Notes: generated by a model not told the origin, from the letters alone. Shown: positions 42,052-51,819, counted from the first letter of the stretch. The stretch: DNA of 64,000 nt from Pseudobowmanella zhangzhouensis (GCF_042662685.1 NZ_JBHSYO010000005.1:124001-188000), one strand, 5' to 3'. A program made the numbers and translations.

Positions 42052-42420
42052 TCAGGCGGTTTTTAAGCGCTCGGTAAATGGTGGCCAGCCCAGAGGTTTG
42101 CCACCAATTAAATGCACATGCAGGTGGTAAACTGTCTGCCCACCGTGTTCATTGCAATTGATTACCGTGCGATAACCATCTTGCGCCAGGCCTTTTTCTG
42201 CAGCCAGTTTTGCCGCTACGTGAAACAGATGCCCCACCACCAGACGATCCTCTTCCCCGATGTCATTCATGGTGGCAATCGGCTTTTTCGGGATAATCAG
42301 AACATGCACCGGCGCCTGTGGGTTCACATCATTAAACGCCAGCACCAAATCATCCTCATACTGGATATCAGCGGGAATTTCACGACGGATAATTTTACCA
42401 AAAATAGTATCAGCAGACAT
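42052..42420 (-). CDS. hinT: HIT-family purine nucleoside phosphoramidase HinT
   Basis: 122 residues. The histidine triad YHLHVHLIGG near residue 100 and the N-terminal block TIFGKIIRREIPADIQYEDD identify HinT, which hydrolyses AMP-lysine and other phosphoramidates. It follows uppP by 13 bp on the same strand, in a line with folK and folB. Confidence 0.96.
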   Translation of the reverse strand: MSADTIFGKIIRREIPADIQYEDDLVLAFNDVNPQAPVHVLIIPKKPIATMNDIGEEDRLVVGHLFHVAAKLAAEKGLAQDGYRTVINCNEHGGQTVYHLHVHLIGGKPLGWPPFTERLKTA

Positions 42421-42433
42421 AGCGGGCTCCTTG

Positions 42434-43231
42434 TCAGGCGAACACGAAAATAAATAATACCGCCCCTAACAGTAGGCGATATATCACAAACGGCAACATG
42501 CCAATTTTAGAAATCCATTTTAAAAACAATGCGATACATGCATAAGCACTGACAAAACTAAATAAGATGCCAAGCAGCATGGCATGCCAGTCAACCGCGT
42601 CCTGTGCTTCGACTAAATCCAGACTCAGCAAGAGTCCCGCGCCCAGAATAGTTGGGATCGATAACAGAAATGAAAAACGTGCCGATGACTCCCGATCCAG
42701 GCCAATCATCAGCCCGGCGGTCATCGTGATGCCACTTCTGGAGGTGCCCGGAATGAGCGCTAATACCTGCATCAGGCCGATAAACAAGCTGGTTTTCCAC
42801 GTCAATTGATAAATGTTGTGATGTTGGCGAGCTTTGACATCCGCCCACCATAACAGCAAACCAAATATCACCGTGGTGGTACCAATCACCAAGGCCGAAC
42901 GGGCATAGGTTTCGATATAGGGCTTGAGTACAAAGCCAAACACCACCGCCGGAATGGTCGCCAGAATCACCCACCAGGCAAGTTTGCTGTTGTCGCTGTG
43001 CTTACCGGCCAATGAGCCAAACCAGGCCACCAGCATCGCACCAATGTCACGACGAAAATAAATCATCACCGCTAACAAGCTGCCTATATGCACCGCCACA
43101 TCAAAGGCCAGCCCCTGATTTTGCCAACCCAGTAATTCCGCCGGCAGCAATAAATGCCCCGAGCTGGATATAGGTAAAAACTCAGTAATACCCTGAATCA
43201 GGGCCAATACGATAATTTCATACAGCGACAT
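42434..43231 (-). CDS. uppP: Undecaprenyl-diphosphate phosphatase UppP (BacA)
   Basis: 265 residues, eight predicted membrane segments. Signature motifs ITEFLPISSSGHLLLP near the N-terminus and PGTSRSGITMTAGLMIGL in the middle. The enzyme removes a phosphate from C55-PP, recycling the lipid carrier for peptidoglycan and other polymers in the inner membrane. Follows folK with a 9-bp gap; the cluster folB-folK-uppP is widespread in gammaproteobacteria. Confidence 0.97.
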   Translation of the reverse strand: MSLYEIIVLALIQGITEFLPISSSGHLLLPAELLGWQNQGLAFDVAVHIGSLLAVMIYFRRDIGAMLVAWFGSLAGKHSDNSKLAWWVILATIPAVVFGFVLKPYIETYARSALVIGTTTVIFGLLLWWADVKARQHHNIYQLTWKTSLFIGLMQVLALIPGTSRSGITMTAGLMIGLDRESSARFSFLLSIPTILGAGLLLSLDLVEAQDAVDWHAMLLGILFSFVSAYACIALFLKWISKIGMLPFVIYRLLLGAVLFIFVFA

Positions 43232-43240
43232 AGTTGTTCC

Positions 43241-43744
43241 TTAACCTACTTCAGCCTGCTGCCAGGCAAAGGGAATTGCCCACAGTTGTTGTTTTTGTTT
43301 GTCGTACGCGTGCCACATATCCGCAATACATTGCCCGGTTAGCGGGTGAGTAAGTGCTGGCGCGATATCACACAGTGGCAATAGCACGAAGGCGTTATGC
43401 AGGATCTCATCCCGCGGCAGCTCAATCGGTTCCTCGCACACCACGTCGTCGTATAGCAGCAAATCCAAATCCAGCGTACGCGGCGCAAATTTCTTGCCCC
43501 CACGCACCCGGCCGTTGTTATCTTCAATGCGTTTTAATTCCGCCACCACGTCAGCAATGGGTAAGGCTGTATGGGCTTCAACCACCAGATTATAAAAATC
43601 CGAGCCTTCAAAGCCGACCGCTTTACTCTCATACACTGGGGATAAACGCAGATTGTTGAACACCGCCGCCATAGCATCTAACCCGGCCACAATATGCTTA
43701 TGCCGCTCAATATTGCTGCCTACACTGATATAGATAACGGCCAT
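43241..43744 (-). CDS. folK: 2-amino-4-hydroxy-6-hydroxymethyldihydropteridine pyrophosphokinase
   Basis: 167 residues. Motifs VGSNIERHKHIVAGLDAM at the N-terminus and APRTLDLDLLLYDD (magnesium aspartates) in the middle identify FolK, which pyrophosphorylates the pterin intermediate in folate synthesis. Its start codon shares bases with the stop of folB (1-bp overlap). Confidence 0.96.
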   Translation of the reverse strand: MAVIYISVGSNIERHKHIVAGLDAMAAVFNNLRLSPVYESKAVGFEGSDFYNLVVEAHTALPIADVVAELKRIEDNNGRVRGGKKFAPRTLDLDLLLYDDVVCEEPIELPRDEILHNAFVLLPLCDIAPALTHPLTGQCIADMWHAYDKQKQQLWAIPFAWQQAEVG

Positions 43745-44094
43745 CAGCGACTCCGCGTCAACATCACGGCAACTTGTCGCGCCGTCGGCAAAATACCGGG
43801 TTTGATGACTGTCATGCTGATCTGCTGGACCGGAAAATGACTAAATAAAGTATCAATAAGCTTGCCGGCTAACGCCTCCAGCAGTTCAAAACTGGCTTGT
43901 TTGGCGGTTACCATCAGCAGTTCTGCCACGGCGGCGTAATCAATGGTATCGGCAACATTGTCACTATCTGCCGCGCGCTGTAAGTCTGTGCTGATTTCTA
44001 CATCGAGAAGTAACGAGGTCGGTGCCTCACGCTCCCACTCATACACGCCGATCAAGCTTTCCACCTGAAGGCCGCTAATGATGATTTTATCCAT
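43744..44094 (-). CDS. folB: Dihydroneopterin aldolase
   Basis: 116 residues with IISGLQVESLIGVYEWEREAPTSL at the N-terminus and a conserved Lys in IKPGILPTARQVAV near the C-terminus. FolB cleaves dihydroneopterin to the substrate of the next enzyme, FolK, whose gene it overlaps. Divergent from plsY. Confidence 0.96.
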   Translation of the reverse strand: MDKIIISGLQVESLIGVYEWEREAPTSLLLDVEISTDLQRAADSDNVADTIDYAAVAELLMVTAKQASFELLEALAGKLIDTLFSHFPVQQISMTVIKPGILPTARQVAVMLTRSR

Positions 44095-44207
44095 CTCGTC
44101 GGATGTCCTAAGTGCTTTTATTTGCTGCGATTTTCGCCTGAGTAAGGTATGGTGACCGCATGGAATCGTTGTTGTGCGCAGTGTACCCCTTTTACTGAGC
44201 GGATAAA

Positions 44208-44810
44208 ATGGCAGTACAGTTTCTTCTTATGCTGGTTTTCGCCTATTTGGCAGGTTCCGTATCCAGTGCGGTACTGATCAGTCAACTGTTTCGTCTGCCC
44301 GATCCCCGCCGGCATGGCTCCAAAAATCCCGGCACCACCAATGTTTACCGCCTGGGCGGCAAAATACCTGCGTTACTCACCTTAGTTGTAGACGTCCTGA
44401 AGGGCACCATCCCGGTATGGACCGCGTATTTTGTTGGATTAACCCCGGTGATGCTGGGTTGGATCGCCATCGCGGCCTGCATTGGCCACATTTACCCACT
44501 GTATTTTGGCTTCAAAGGTGGCAAGGCAGTGGCTACCGCGCTGGGCACCATGCTGCCGATTGGTTTGGATTTATCTGGTTTACTGATTTTTACCTGGCTG
44601 GGCACCATTTTCTTAACCGGCTATAGCTCAGTCTCAGCGCTGGTCACCGTGCTATTGGCACCCTTTTATACCTGGTTGATTAAACCCCAATACACGATTC
44701 CGGTGGCGATGATCTCGATCCTGATCATCGCCCGCCATCGCAGCAATATATTACGCTTGTTTCGGGGTCAGGAATCGCGGGTGTGGGACAAGGGTAAAAT
44801 TAACGAGTAA
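44208..44810 (+). CDS. plsY: Acyl-phosphate:glycerol-3-phosphate acyltransferase PlsY
   Basis: 200 residues, five predicted membrane segments. Conserved loops GSVSSAVLISQLFRLPDPR, GSKNPGTTNVYR and GFKGGKAVAT are the PlsY signatures. The enzyme makes lysophosphatidic acid from acyl-phosphate, the first step of phospholipid synthesis. The stop directly abuts the convergent tsaD stop region (1 bp). Confidence 0.97.
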   Translation: MAVQFLLMLVFAYLAGSVSSAVLISQLFRLPDPRRHGSKNPGTTNVYRLGGKIPALLTLVVDVLKGTIPVWTAYFVGLTPVMLGWIAIAACIGHIYPLYFGFKGGKAVATALGTMLPIGLDLSGLLIFTWLGTIFLTGYSSVSALVTVLLAPFYTWLIKPQYTIPVAMISILIIARHRSNILRLFRGQESRVWDKGKINE

Positions 44811-45824
44811 TCACACCGCTGGCAGGCTGTCTAAAGACCAGCGTGGTTTGACCCGTTCATCACTTGGAGTCACCTGTCCGGCTTTAAAACGTTGCATGCC
44901 CGCATAGGCAATCATCGCACCGTTATCAGTACAAAACTCCAGACGTGGGTAATACACCTCTCCGCCGAGCTTTTTCATCACCTGTTCGAGGCGCTCACGC
45001 AAGGCGCGATTGGCACTGACACCACCGGCAATCACCAATCGTTTCAAGCCAGTTTGTTCCAGCGCACGGCGACATTTAATTACCAGTGTATCGACCACGG
45101 CTTCCTGAAAGGCACAGGCAATATCGGCTTTGGTTTGCTCGCTGTCATCGTTGGACCGAATGGTATTGGCGGCAAAGGTCTTCAGGCCACTGAAACTAAA
45201 ATCCAGACCAGGTCGATCTGTCATCGGGCGCGGAAAGGTAAAGCGCCCGGATGTGCCTTTGTCAGCCAATTTAGCCAGCAGCGGCCCGCCCGGATAATCC
45301 AACCCCAGTAACTTGGCGGTTTTATCGAACGCTTCGCCGGCTGCGTCATCAATAGACTCGCCCAGCACTTCATACTGACCAATGCCCTGCACATTCACCA
45401 GCATGGAATGGCCACCGGACACCAGTAACGCGACAAATGGAAATGGCGGCGGATTATCTTCCAGCATAGGCGCGAGCAAATGGCCCTCCATATGATGTAC
45501 ACCAATACAAGGCACGTTCCAGGCAAAACCTAATGCGCGCCCCACTGATGCGCCTACCAATAACGCACCGACTAATCCGGGGCCCTGGGTATAGGCGATG
45601 GCATCAATAGAGGAAGACTCACAACCGGCATCGGCCAGCGCTTTTTGAATCAGCGGAACAATTTTGCGCACATGATCCCGAGAGGCCAGCTCGGGCACCA
45701 CACCACCATAATCGGCGTGCAGCTTCACCTGACTGTATAACTCGTGAGATAATAATCCCTGCTGATCGTCATACACGGCAATGCCGGTCTCGTCACAGGA
45801 TGTTTCTATACCTAAAATGCGCAT
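44811..45824 (-). CDS. tsaD: tRNA N6-adenosine threonylcarbamoyltransferase TsaD
   Basis: 337 residues. ATP-site motif GIETSCDETGIAVYD at the N-terminus, iron/zinc histidines in HHMEGHLLAP, SGGHSMLV, SGLKTFA and GGVSANRALRERL. It attaches the threonylcarbamoyl group to A37 of tRNAs reading ANN codons, with TsaB/E. Divergent from the rpsU operon, the conserved arrangement in gammaproteobacteria. Confidence 0.98.
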   Translation of the reverse strand: MRILGIETSCDETGIAVYDDQQGLLSHELYSQVKLHADYGGVVPELASRDHVRKIVPLIQKALADAGCESSSIDAIAYTQGPGLVGALLVGASVGRALGFAWNVPCIGVHHMEGHLLAPMLEDNPPPFPFVALLVSGGHSMLVNVQGIGQYEVLGESIDDAAGEAFDKTAKLLGLDYPGGPLLAKLADKGTSGRFTFPRPMTDRPGLDFSFSGLKTFAANTIRSNDDSEQTKADIACAFQEAVVDTLVIKCRRALEQTGLKRLVIAGGVSANRALRERLEQVMKKLGGEVYYPRLEFCTDNGAMIAYAGMQRFKAGQVTPSDERVKPRWSLDSLPAV

Positions 45825-45904
45825 GGAGTTTACTTCTACCGCCTTGTGTGGCCCGCCATTTTACCCGCAGTAGCAACAAATCGCTATCTTTGCCATCGAA
45901 TGGC

Positions 45905-45933
45905 TTTACAAGCGCTGCCGATATGATTAAAAT
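45905..45933 (+). promoter_or_regulatory. Promoter of rpsU-yqeY-dnaG-rpoD
   Basis: TTTACA (45905-45910) and TAAAAT (45928-45933) separated by 17 bp, a good sigma-70 promoter, 84 bp before the rpsU ATG. Confidence 0.75.
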
Positions 45934-46017
45934 TCCGCACCATTTTTAAACAGGCGTCCGTTTTTCAGGGGCGCACACGCAACGCAATTGCACAGATTTT
46001 TTTGAGGTGAGATTTTA

Positions 46018-46233
46018 ATGCCAATCGTTAAAGTAAGAGAAAACGAGCCATTTGACGTAGCTCTGCGTCGTTTCAAACGTTCATGTGAAAAAGCTGGCAT
46101 CCTGTCAGAAGTTCGCCGTCGCGAATTCTTCGAGAAGCCAACCTGGGAACGTAAGCGTAAGAAAGCAGCTGCTAAAAAACGTCATATGAAAAAGCTGGCA
46201 CGCGAAAACGCGCGCCGCGTGAAGCTTTACTAA
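46018..46233 (+). CDS. rpsU: Ribosomal protein bS21
   Basis: 71 residues, very basic, starting MPIVKVRENEPFDVALRRFKR; the length and sequence are typical of gammaproteobacterial S21. It is a late-binding small-subunit protein. First gene of the macromolecular synthesis operon (rpsU-yqeY-dnaG-rpoD). GAGG ribosome site upstream and a hairpin downstream that can limit read-through. Confidence 0.98.
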   Translation: MPIVKVRENEPFDVALRRFKRSCEKAGILSEVRRREFFEKPTWERKRKKAAAKKRHMKKLARENARRVKLY

Positions 46234-46253
46234 GCTTTATTTCTCACCAAAGA

Positions 46254-46278
46254 GGGGCGCAGACAGTGCCCCTTTTTT
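46254..46278 (+). terminator. Hairpin after rpsU (attenuator)
   Basis: Stem GGGGC/GCCCC (46254-46272) with a long loop, followed by six T. As in other macromolecular synthesis operons, it probably makes expression of rpsU much higher than that of yqeY-dnaG. Confidence 0.75.
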
Positions 46279-46305
46279 GTCTCAATCAGCAGAGAAAAGA
46301 CATCC

Positions 46306-46752
46306 ATGAGCCTGATCGATACCCTCAAAGATGCCCAAAAAGACGCCATGCGTGCGAAAGACAAAATTCGTCTTGGTACCATTCGCATGGCGATGGCTGA
46401 AATCAAACAAAAAGAAGTCGATACCCGCGAAGAAGTCACCGAAAGCGATGTTCTGGCGATCCTGACCAAAATGATCAAACAGCGCAAAGATGCTGCCACG
46501 CAATTTGAGCAGGCTGGTCGCACTGATTTGTTTGATAATGAAATGGCTGAAATTGCCGTGTTGGAAACCTTTATGCCGCAACCACTTAGCGATGACGAAG
46601 TCGCTGCGCTGATTGCCGAAGGTATTCAGACAACCGGCGCCAGCGGTATGCAGGACATGGGTAAAGTAATGGCATGGCTGAAACCTCAGGTAGCTGGTCG
46701 TGCCGACATGGGTAAGCTCTCTGCCCAGATCAAGGCAAAACTCACTGCGTAA
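46306..46752 (+). CDS. yqeY: GatB/YqeY family protein
   Basis: 148 residues. SLIDTLKDAQKDAMRAKDKIRLGTIRM at the start and the C-terminal GMQDMGKVMAWLKPQVAGRADMG match YqeY, a small protein resembling the tail domain of GatB and thought to aid tRNA-dependent amidation or aminoacyl-tRNA binding. It sits between rpsU and dnaG as is common in this order. Confidence 0.95.
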   Translation: MSLIDTLKDAQKDAMRAKDKIRLGTIRMAMAEIKQKEVDTREEVTESDVLAILTKMIKQRKDAATQFEQAGRTDLFDNEMAEIAVLETFMPQPLSDDEVAALIAEGIQTTGASGMQDMGKVMAWLKPQVAGRADMGKLSAQIKAKLTA

Positions 46753-46855
46753 GTTTGAAGATAACCCTTTATTTTCAAAAGGTTATTGACACGAGCCGTG
46801 CCTTGTTTAAAGGTACGGCTTGTTGCGTTTAAATCAATCAGAATAATAAGGCGCT

Positions 46856-48664
46856 ATGGCAGGCAGGATCCCCAGAGACTTTATTGATGACCTGATCGCC
46901 CGCAGCGATATCGTCGATATCGTTGATAGTCGCGTTAAGCTTAAAAAAGCCGGCAAGAACTACCAGGCCTGTTGCCCGTTTCACAACGAAAAATCTCCAT
47001 CCTTTACTGTCAGTCAGGATAAACAGTTTTATCACTGTTTTGGCTGTGGTGCGCATGGCAACGTTATCTCGTTTTTAATCGAATACGACCGACTGGAATT
47101 CCCGGAAGCGGTGGAAGAATTGGCCCGCTTTCACGGTGTGGATGTGCCGCGCGAAAAAGGCAGCGCGCCACCGGTTAGTGCCGAGAAGCGTCAGCAACGT
47201 GAAGATGACTATGCGCTGATGGAGAAAGTCGCGCAGTTTTTTGCCCATCAGCTAAAAAACCATCCGGATGCCGCCCGCCCGATTGATTATCTCAAACAAC
47301 GGGGATTGTCTGGCGAAGTGGTTAAACGCTTTGGCGTGGGCTTCGCCCCACCTGAATGGGATGGCGCATTGGCCGCATTTGGCCGCAGTCCGGAGCTGCA
47401 GCAGCAATTGCTCGACCTGAAAATAATCACGCAAAACGATAAAGGTCGTCGCTTTGACTTTTTCCGTGACCGGATTATGTTTCCGATTCGTGACCGACGT
47501 GGACGGGTGATTGGATTTGGTGGCAGGGTAATCAATGCCGATGACGGTCCCAAATACCTCAACTCACCGGAAACCCGTATCTTCCATAAAGGGCACGAAT
47601 TATATGGCCTGTATCAGGCCCGTCAGGCACATCGTGCATTGGCGCGGGTGTTGATTGTCGAAGGCTATATGGATGTGGTGGCGTTGGCGCAGTTTGGCAT
47701 TGACTATGCTGTCGCCTCGTTAGGCACCTCAACCACGCCGGAACATATCCAACTGCTGCTGCGTAGTACCTCGCAAGTGGTTTGTTGCTACGACGGCGAC
47801 CGCGCTGGGCGTGATGCCGCCTGGCGTGCGCTGGAAAACGCCCTGCCGTATCTGAAAGACGGGGTGGAATTGAAGTTTCTGTTCCTGCCTGACGGTGAAG
47901 ATCCGGACACTCTGGTCAGACAAATCGGCAAAGAGGCGTTTGAACAAAAAATCGATGCGGAATCGATCCCGGTGTCCCGTTTCTTATTTGAAAACCTGCT
48001 GGGTCGCCACCATGTAGGTAGCGAAGAAGGCAAAGCGGCGCTAATCGCCGAAGCTCAGGCACTGATTGATCAGGTCAGTGGTGACAACCAGCGACAATTA
48101 CTGGAAGAGCGTCTGTTTAAACTGACCGGTCAGGACAGTTACCGTCTGGATTTACAGCGCGATATGGCCAAAGCCAATAGCGCTACCAATAAGATTCAGG
48201 CACCGGCCAAACAAAAGCCCGCGGGGAAGTCTCAGTTAACCCCAGTACGGATTATGTTGCGTTTATTGCTCGAACAACCTGAATTGGCAGCACAGTGCGC
48301 AGAAGTTCAGCCGCAACTGCTGGATGTGAATCTGGTGCCCGGGCTGGAATTGCTGGGTGAAGTACATAGCTATTGTGCCGAACACAGCCAGAAAAACAGT
48401 GCGCAGGTACTGGAGCATTTTCGTAGCCACCGCGACTTTGCGGTGCTGAACAAACTCCTGTCCAGCGATGCGTTTTCGGTACATGACGCTATCGGAGAGT
48501 TATTTGCGCAAAGCCGTCAACAGGTGTACCGCGACAGTTTTGCTAAGCTGGTCGAGCGCCAGTTGCACAGCCGTATGGAAGAGCTGTTAGCCCGTTCACG
48601 GTTAGGTAAGTTAAGTGACGAAGAAAAGCAGGAACTTAAAGTCCTGTTAAGTGCACAAAGTTAG
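46856..48664 (+). CDS. dnaG: DNA primase
   Basis: 602 residues, full-length. N-terminal zinc ribbon with Cys40, His43, Cys61 and Cys64; RNA polymerase core with the TOPRIM motif LIVEGYMDVVALAQFGID; and a C-terminal DnaB-binding helical domain (from about 440). It synthesises the RNA primers for replication. Third gene of the macromolecular synthesis operon, upstream of rpoD. Confidence 0.98.
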   Translation: MAGRIPRDFIDDLIARSDIVDIVDSRVKLKKAGKNYQACCPFHNEKSPSFTVSQDKQFYHCFGCGAHGNVISFLIEYDRLEFPEAVEELARFHGVDVPREKGSAPPVSAEKRQQREDDYALMEKVAQFFAHQLKNHPDAARPIDYLKQRGLSGEVVKRFGVGFAPPEWDGALAAFGRSPELQQQLLDLKIITQNDKGRRFDFFRDRIMFPIRDRRGRVIGFGGRVINADDGPKYLNSPETRIFHKGHELYGLYQARQAHRALARVLIVEGYMDVVALAQFGIDYAVASLGTSTTPEHIQLLLRSTSQVVCCYDGDRAGRDAAWRALENALPYLKDGVELKFLFLPDGEDPDTLVRQIGKEAFEQKIDAESIPVSRFLFENLLGRHHVGSEEGKAALIAEAQALIDQVSGDNQRQLLEERLFKLTGQDSYRLDLQRDMAKANSATNKIQAPAKQKPAGKSQLTPVRIMLRLLLEQPELAAQCAEVQPQLLDVNLVPGLELLGEVHSYCAEHSQKNSAQVLEHFRSHRDFAVLNKLLSSDAFSVHDAIGELFAQSRQQVYRDSFAKLVERQLHSRMEELLARSRLGKLSDEEKQELKVLLSAQS

Positions 48665-48694
48665 GCCTTTGTGTAGATGAGCAAGGGGCGATTC

Positions 48695-48703
48695 TGCTAT
48701 ACT
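48695..48703 (+). promoter_or_regulatory. Extended -10 promoter of rpoD
   Basis: TGCTATACT (TGn plus TATACT) in the dnaG-rpoD gap, 58 bp before the rpoD ATG; no good -35. A likely internal promoter that keeps sigma-70 levels up. Confidence 0.55.
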
Positions 48704-48760
48704 GGCGAATTCGCTTCGGCAACGATGATTTTGTAAGAATTTACTATTTCGGAAGACTTT

Positions 48761-50599
48761 ATGGTGTCAAACAAGCAGTCGCAAATAAAACTCCTGATTA
48801 TTAAAGGGAAAGAGCAAGGTTATCTGACCTTCTCTGAGGTCAATGACCACCTTCCTCAGGACATTGTCGATTCCGATCAGATTGAAGATATTATTCGCAT
48901 GATCAACGACATGGGTATTCAGGTGTTTGAAAATGCACCCGATGCCGATGAGTTGTTGATGCAGGAATCTACCACCGACGAAGACGCGGCGGAAGCTGCG
49001 GCACAGGCGTTGGCCACCGTAGAGAGCGAAATTGGCCGCACCACCGACCCGGTACGTATGTACATGCGTGAAATGGGTACCGTTGAACTGTTGACCCGTG
49101 AAGGTGAGATCGATATCGCCAAACGTATCGAAGACGGTATCAACCAAGTGCAGTGCTCTGTTGCTGAGTATCCGGAAGCGATTACCTATCTGCTTGATCA
49201 GTGGGATATGTTTGAGGCAGAAGAAATTCGCCTGAGCGACATTATCCTTGGCTTTATTGACCCAAATGAAGCAGATGACGTTGCACCAACTGCCACACAT
49301 GTAGGCTCTGACTTACCAGAAAAAGAACTGGAAGACGAAGACGACGAAGACGAAGATGACGACGACAGCGACAGCGATGACGACACCAGCATCGACCCTG
49401 AAGTTGCCCGCGCACACTTTGAAGCGTTACGTGCCCAGTACGAATTAACCCGTGCTGCGATTGGCAGCAAAGGCCGTACTCACCCGGATTCTAAAGTTGA
49501 AATCGATAAACTAAGCGACGTGTTCAAAACCTTCCGTTTAGTGCCTAAGCAATTCGACCGTCTGGTGAAAAACATGCGTGGCATGATGGACAAAGTCCGC
49601 GTGCAGGAACGCCTGGTCATGAAGCACTGCGTCATGCATGCAAAAATGCCGAAGAAAGACTTCCTGCAAGCCTTCGCCGGTAATGAGACCAACACCGCGT
49701 GGATTGATAAGCTGATCTCAGCTAAAAAGCCGTACTCAGATTCGATTGCTGATCAACGTGAAGATTTAGAGCGCAGCGTCTCTAAGCTGAATCAAATCGA
49801 AGAAGAAACCGGTTTGAGCATTAATGACATCAAAGACATCAACCGTCGCATGTCAATTGGTGAAGCCAAAGCTCGCCGTGCCAAGAAAGAAATGGTGGAA
49901 GCGAACTTGCGTTTGGTTATCTCCATCGCCAAGAAATACACCAACCGTGGCCTGCAATTCCTGGATCTGATTCAGGAAGGCAACATCGGTCTGATGAAAG
50001 CGGTAGACAAGTTCGAATACCGTCGTGGTTACAAGTTCTCAACCTATGCCACCTGGTGGATCCGTCAGGCCATTACCCGCTCAATTGCGGATCAGGCGCG
50101 CACTATCCGTATCCCGGTGCATATGATTGAGACAATCAACAAACTGAACCGTATTTCACGTCAGATGTTGCAGGAAATGGGTCGTGAGCCTACGCCAGAG
50201 GAATTATCCGAGCGTATGGCTATGCCTGAGGACAAGATCCGTAAGGTATTGAAGATCGCCAAAGAGCCGATTTCTATGGAAACGCCAATTGGTGATGATG
50301 AAGATTCACATCTGGGTGATTTCATCGAAGATACCACGATTACGCAGCCACTGGACTCTGCTACCTCGCAGAACCTGAAGTGGGCAACCCAGGAAGTGCT
50401 GGCGGGCCTGACGGCTCGTGAAGCGAAAGTCCTGCGTATGCGTTTCGGTATCGACATGAACACCGACCACACGTTAGAAGAAGTAGGGAAACAGTTTGAC
50501 GTAACCCGTGAGCGTATCCGTCAGATCGAAGCCAAAGCCCTGCGTAAACTGCGCCATCCGAGCCGCTCGGAGCAATTACGTAGCTTCCTCGACGAGTAA
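48761..50599 (+). CDS. rpoD: RNA polymerase sigma factor RpoD (sigma-70)
   Basis: 612 residues. Region 1.1 (about 1-80), region 1.2 VRMYMREMG, a very acidic stretch of Glu and Asp near residues 187-211, regions 2.1-2.4 (VEANLRLVISIAKKYTNRG, STYATWWIRQAITRS), region 3, and region 4.2 REAKVLRMRFGI...TRERIRQIEAKALRKL. Last gene of the macromolecular synthesis operon; ends with a clear terminator. Confidence 0.98.
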   Translation: MVSNKQSQIKLLIIKGKEQGYLTFSEVNDHLPQDIVDSDQIEDIIRMINDMGIQVFENAPDADELLMQESTTDEDAAEAAAQALATVESEIGRTTDPVRMYMREMGTVELLTREGEIDIAKRIEDGINQVQCSVAEYPEAITYLLDQWDMFEAEEIRLSDIILGFIDPNEADDVAPTATHVGSDLPEKELEDEDDEDEDDDDSDSDDDTSIDPEVARAHFEALRAQYELTRAAIGSKGRTHPDSKVEIDKLSDVFKTFRLVPKQFDRLVKNMRGMMDKVRVQERLVMKHCVMHAKMPKKDFLQAFAGNETNTAWIDKLISAKKPYSDSIADQREDLERSVSKLNQIEEETGLSINDIKDINRRMSIGEAKARRAKKEMVEANLRLVISIAKKYTNRGLQFLDLIQEGNIGLMKAVDKFEYRRGYKFSTYATWWIRQAITRSIADQARTIRIPVHMIETINKLNRISRQMLQEMGREPTPEELSERMAMPEDKIRKVLKIAKEPISMETPIGDDEDSHLGDFIEDTTITQPLDSATSQNLKWATQEVLAGLTAREAKVLRMRFGIDMNTDHTLEEVGKQFDVTRERIRQIEAKALRKLRHPSRSEQLRSFLDE

Positions 50600-50613
50600 G
50601 CAGCAACAGCTAG

Positions 50614-50643
50614 AAAGCGCCCACTTCATGTGGGCGTTTTTGT
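50614..50643 (+). terminator. Terminator after rpoD
   Basis: Stem CGCCCAC/GTGGGCG (50618-50636), loop TTCAT, followed by a T run. Confidence 0.85.
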
Positions 50644-50756
50644 TATTAGAGCCCTAGTTACTTATATCAATATGATATAGCGAAATAGCACTTCGCTTTT
50701 TTTCTAAAAGCCCTACTCTACACTTGGTAAAACTTTCCTCTGGCAAGGACACAAGA

Positions 50757-51722
50757 ATGCAAGTGTATGATGATAATTCCTTAACGATTGGCCGTACCCC
50801 GCTGGTGCGCCTGAATCGTGTAACTGGCGGCAATGTATTCGCCAAGATTGAAGCCCGTAACCCAAGCTTTAGCGTAAAGTGCCGAATTGGCGCCAATATG
50901 ATTTGGGATGCAGAGAAGCGCGGCGTTCTCACTAAAGATAAAGAACTGGTGGAGCCAACCAGTGGTAACACCGGCATTGCACTGGCTTTTGTTGCCGCGT
51001 CTCGTGGATACAAACTAACCCTGACCATGCCAGCCACCATGAGCCTAGAGCGCCGTAAGCTTCTTAAAGCACTGGGCGCCAATCTGGTACTGACCGAAGG
51101 CCCGAAAGGCATGAAAGGCGCAGTGGCAAAAGCGCAGGAAATTTATGAGTCCAACCCGGATAAATACGTGCTACTGCAACAATTCGACAACCCGGCTAAC
51201 CCGGAAATCCACGAGAAGACCACAGGGCCAGAAATCTGGAACGACACCGATGGCAGCATCGATATCTTTGTGGCTGGCGTCGGCACAGGTGGCACCATCA
51301 GCGGTGTCAGTCGTTACATCAAGAAAACTCAGGGCAAAGCGATTCAAACCGTAGCGGTTGAACCGGTTGACTCGCCTGTTATCAGTCAGGCCAAAGCCGG
51401 CCAGGAACTGACCCCGGGGCCACATAAAATTCAGGGCATCGGTGCAGGCTTTATTCCCGGCAACCTGGATCTGGATCTGGTCGACGCGGTCGAATTGGTC
51501 AGCAATGATGATGCTATCGATATGGCGCATCGTCTGATGAAAGAAGAAGGCATTCTGGTCGGTATCTCCTCTGGTGCGGCGGTAGTCGCAGCCAAACGAC
51601 TGGCAGAAAAACCAGAAAACGCCGACAAAAACATTGTTGTTATACTGCCAAGTGCGGCAGAGCGTTACCTGACCAGCCCGCTGTTTGCCGGCGTATTCAG
51701 TGACGCCGAGCTGGAGCAATAA
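50757..51722 (+). CDS. cysK: Cysteine synthase A (O-acetylserine sulfhydrylase)
   Basis: 321 residues from the ATG at 50757, which has AAGGA at the right distance; the frame is open 11 codons further upstream but without support. PLP-binding lysine Lys41 in NPSFSVKCRIG, phosphate loop PTSGNTGIAL, and GVGTGGTISG. It forms cysteine from O-acetylserine and sulfide. Single gene with its own terminator. Confidence 0.96.
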   Translation: MQVYDDNSLTIGRTPLVRLNRVTGGNVFAKIEARNPSFSVKCRIGANMIWDAEKRGVLTKDKELVEPTSGNTGIALAFVAASRGYKLTLTMPATMSLERRKLLKALGANLVLTEGPKGMKGAVAKAQEIYESNPDKYVLLQQFDNPANPEIHEKTTGPEIWNDTDGSIDIFVAGVGTGGTISGVSRYIKKTQGKAIQTVAVEPVDSPVISQAKAGQELTPGPHKIQGIGAGFIPGNLDLDLVDAVELVSNDDAIDMAHRLMKEEGILVGISSGAAVVAAKRLAEKPENADKNIVVILPSAAERYLTSPLFAGVFSDAELEQ

Positions 51723-51731
51723 TCAGCACAT

Positions 51732-51756
51732 TTTAAGCGGCTTTCGGGCCGCTTTA
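51732..51756 (+). terminator. Terminator after cysK
   Basis: Stem AAGCGGC/GCCGCTT (51735-51754), loop TTTCGG, followed by a T-rich tract. Confidence 0.7.
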
Positions 51757-51819
51757 CTTTTTCTCCCCTGCCACGCAAACTTACACGCCGCACTAACTGA
51801 AAAAGGATACGCGGTTAAC

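Noticed and set aside
49320..49390. Short GAAGAC/GACGAC tandem repetition inside rpoD
   Set aside because: It encodes the acidic insert typical of sigma-70 proteins; not a separate repeat element or CRISPR.
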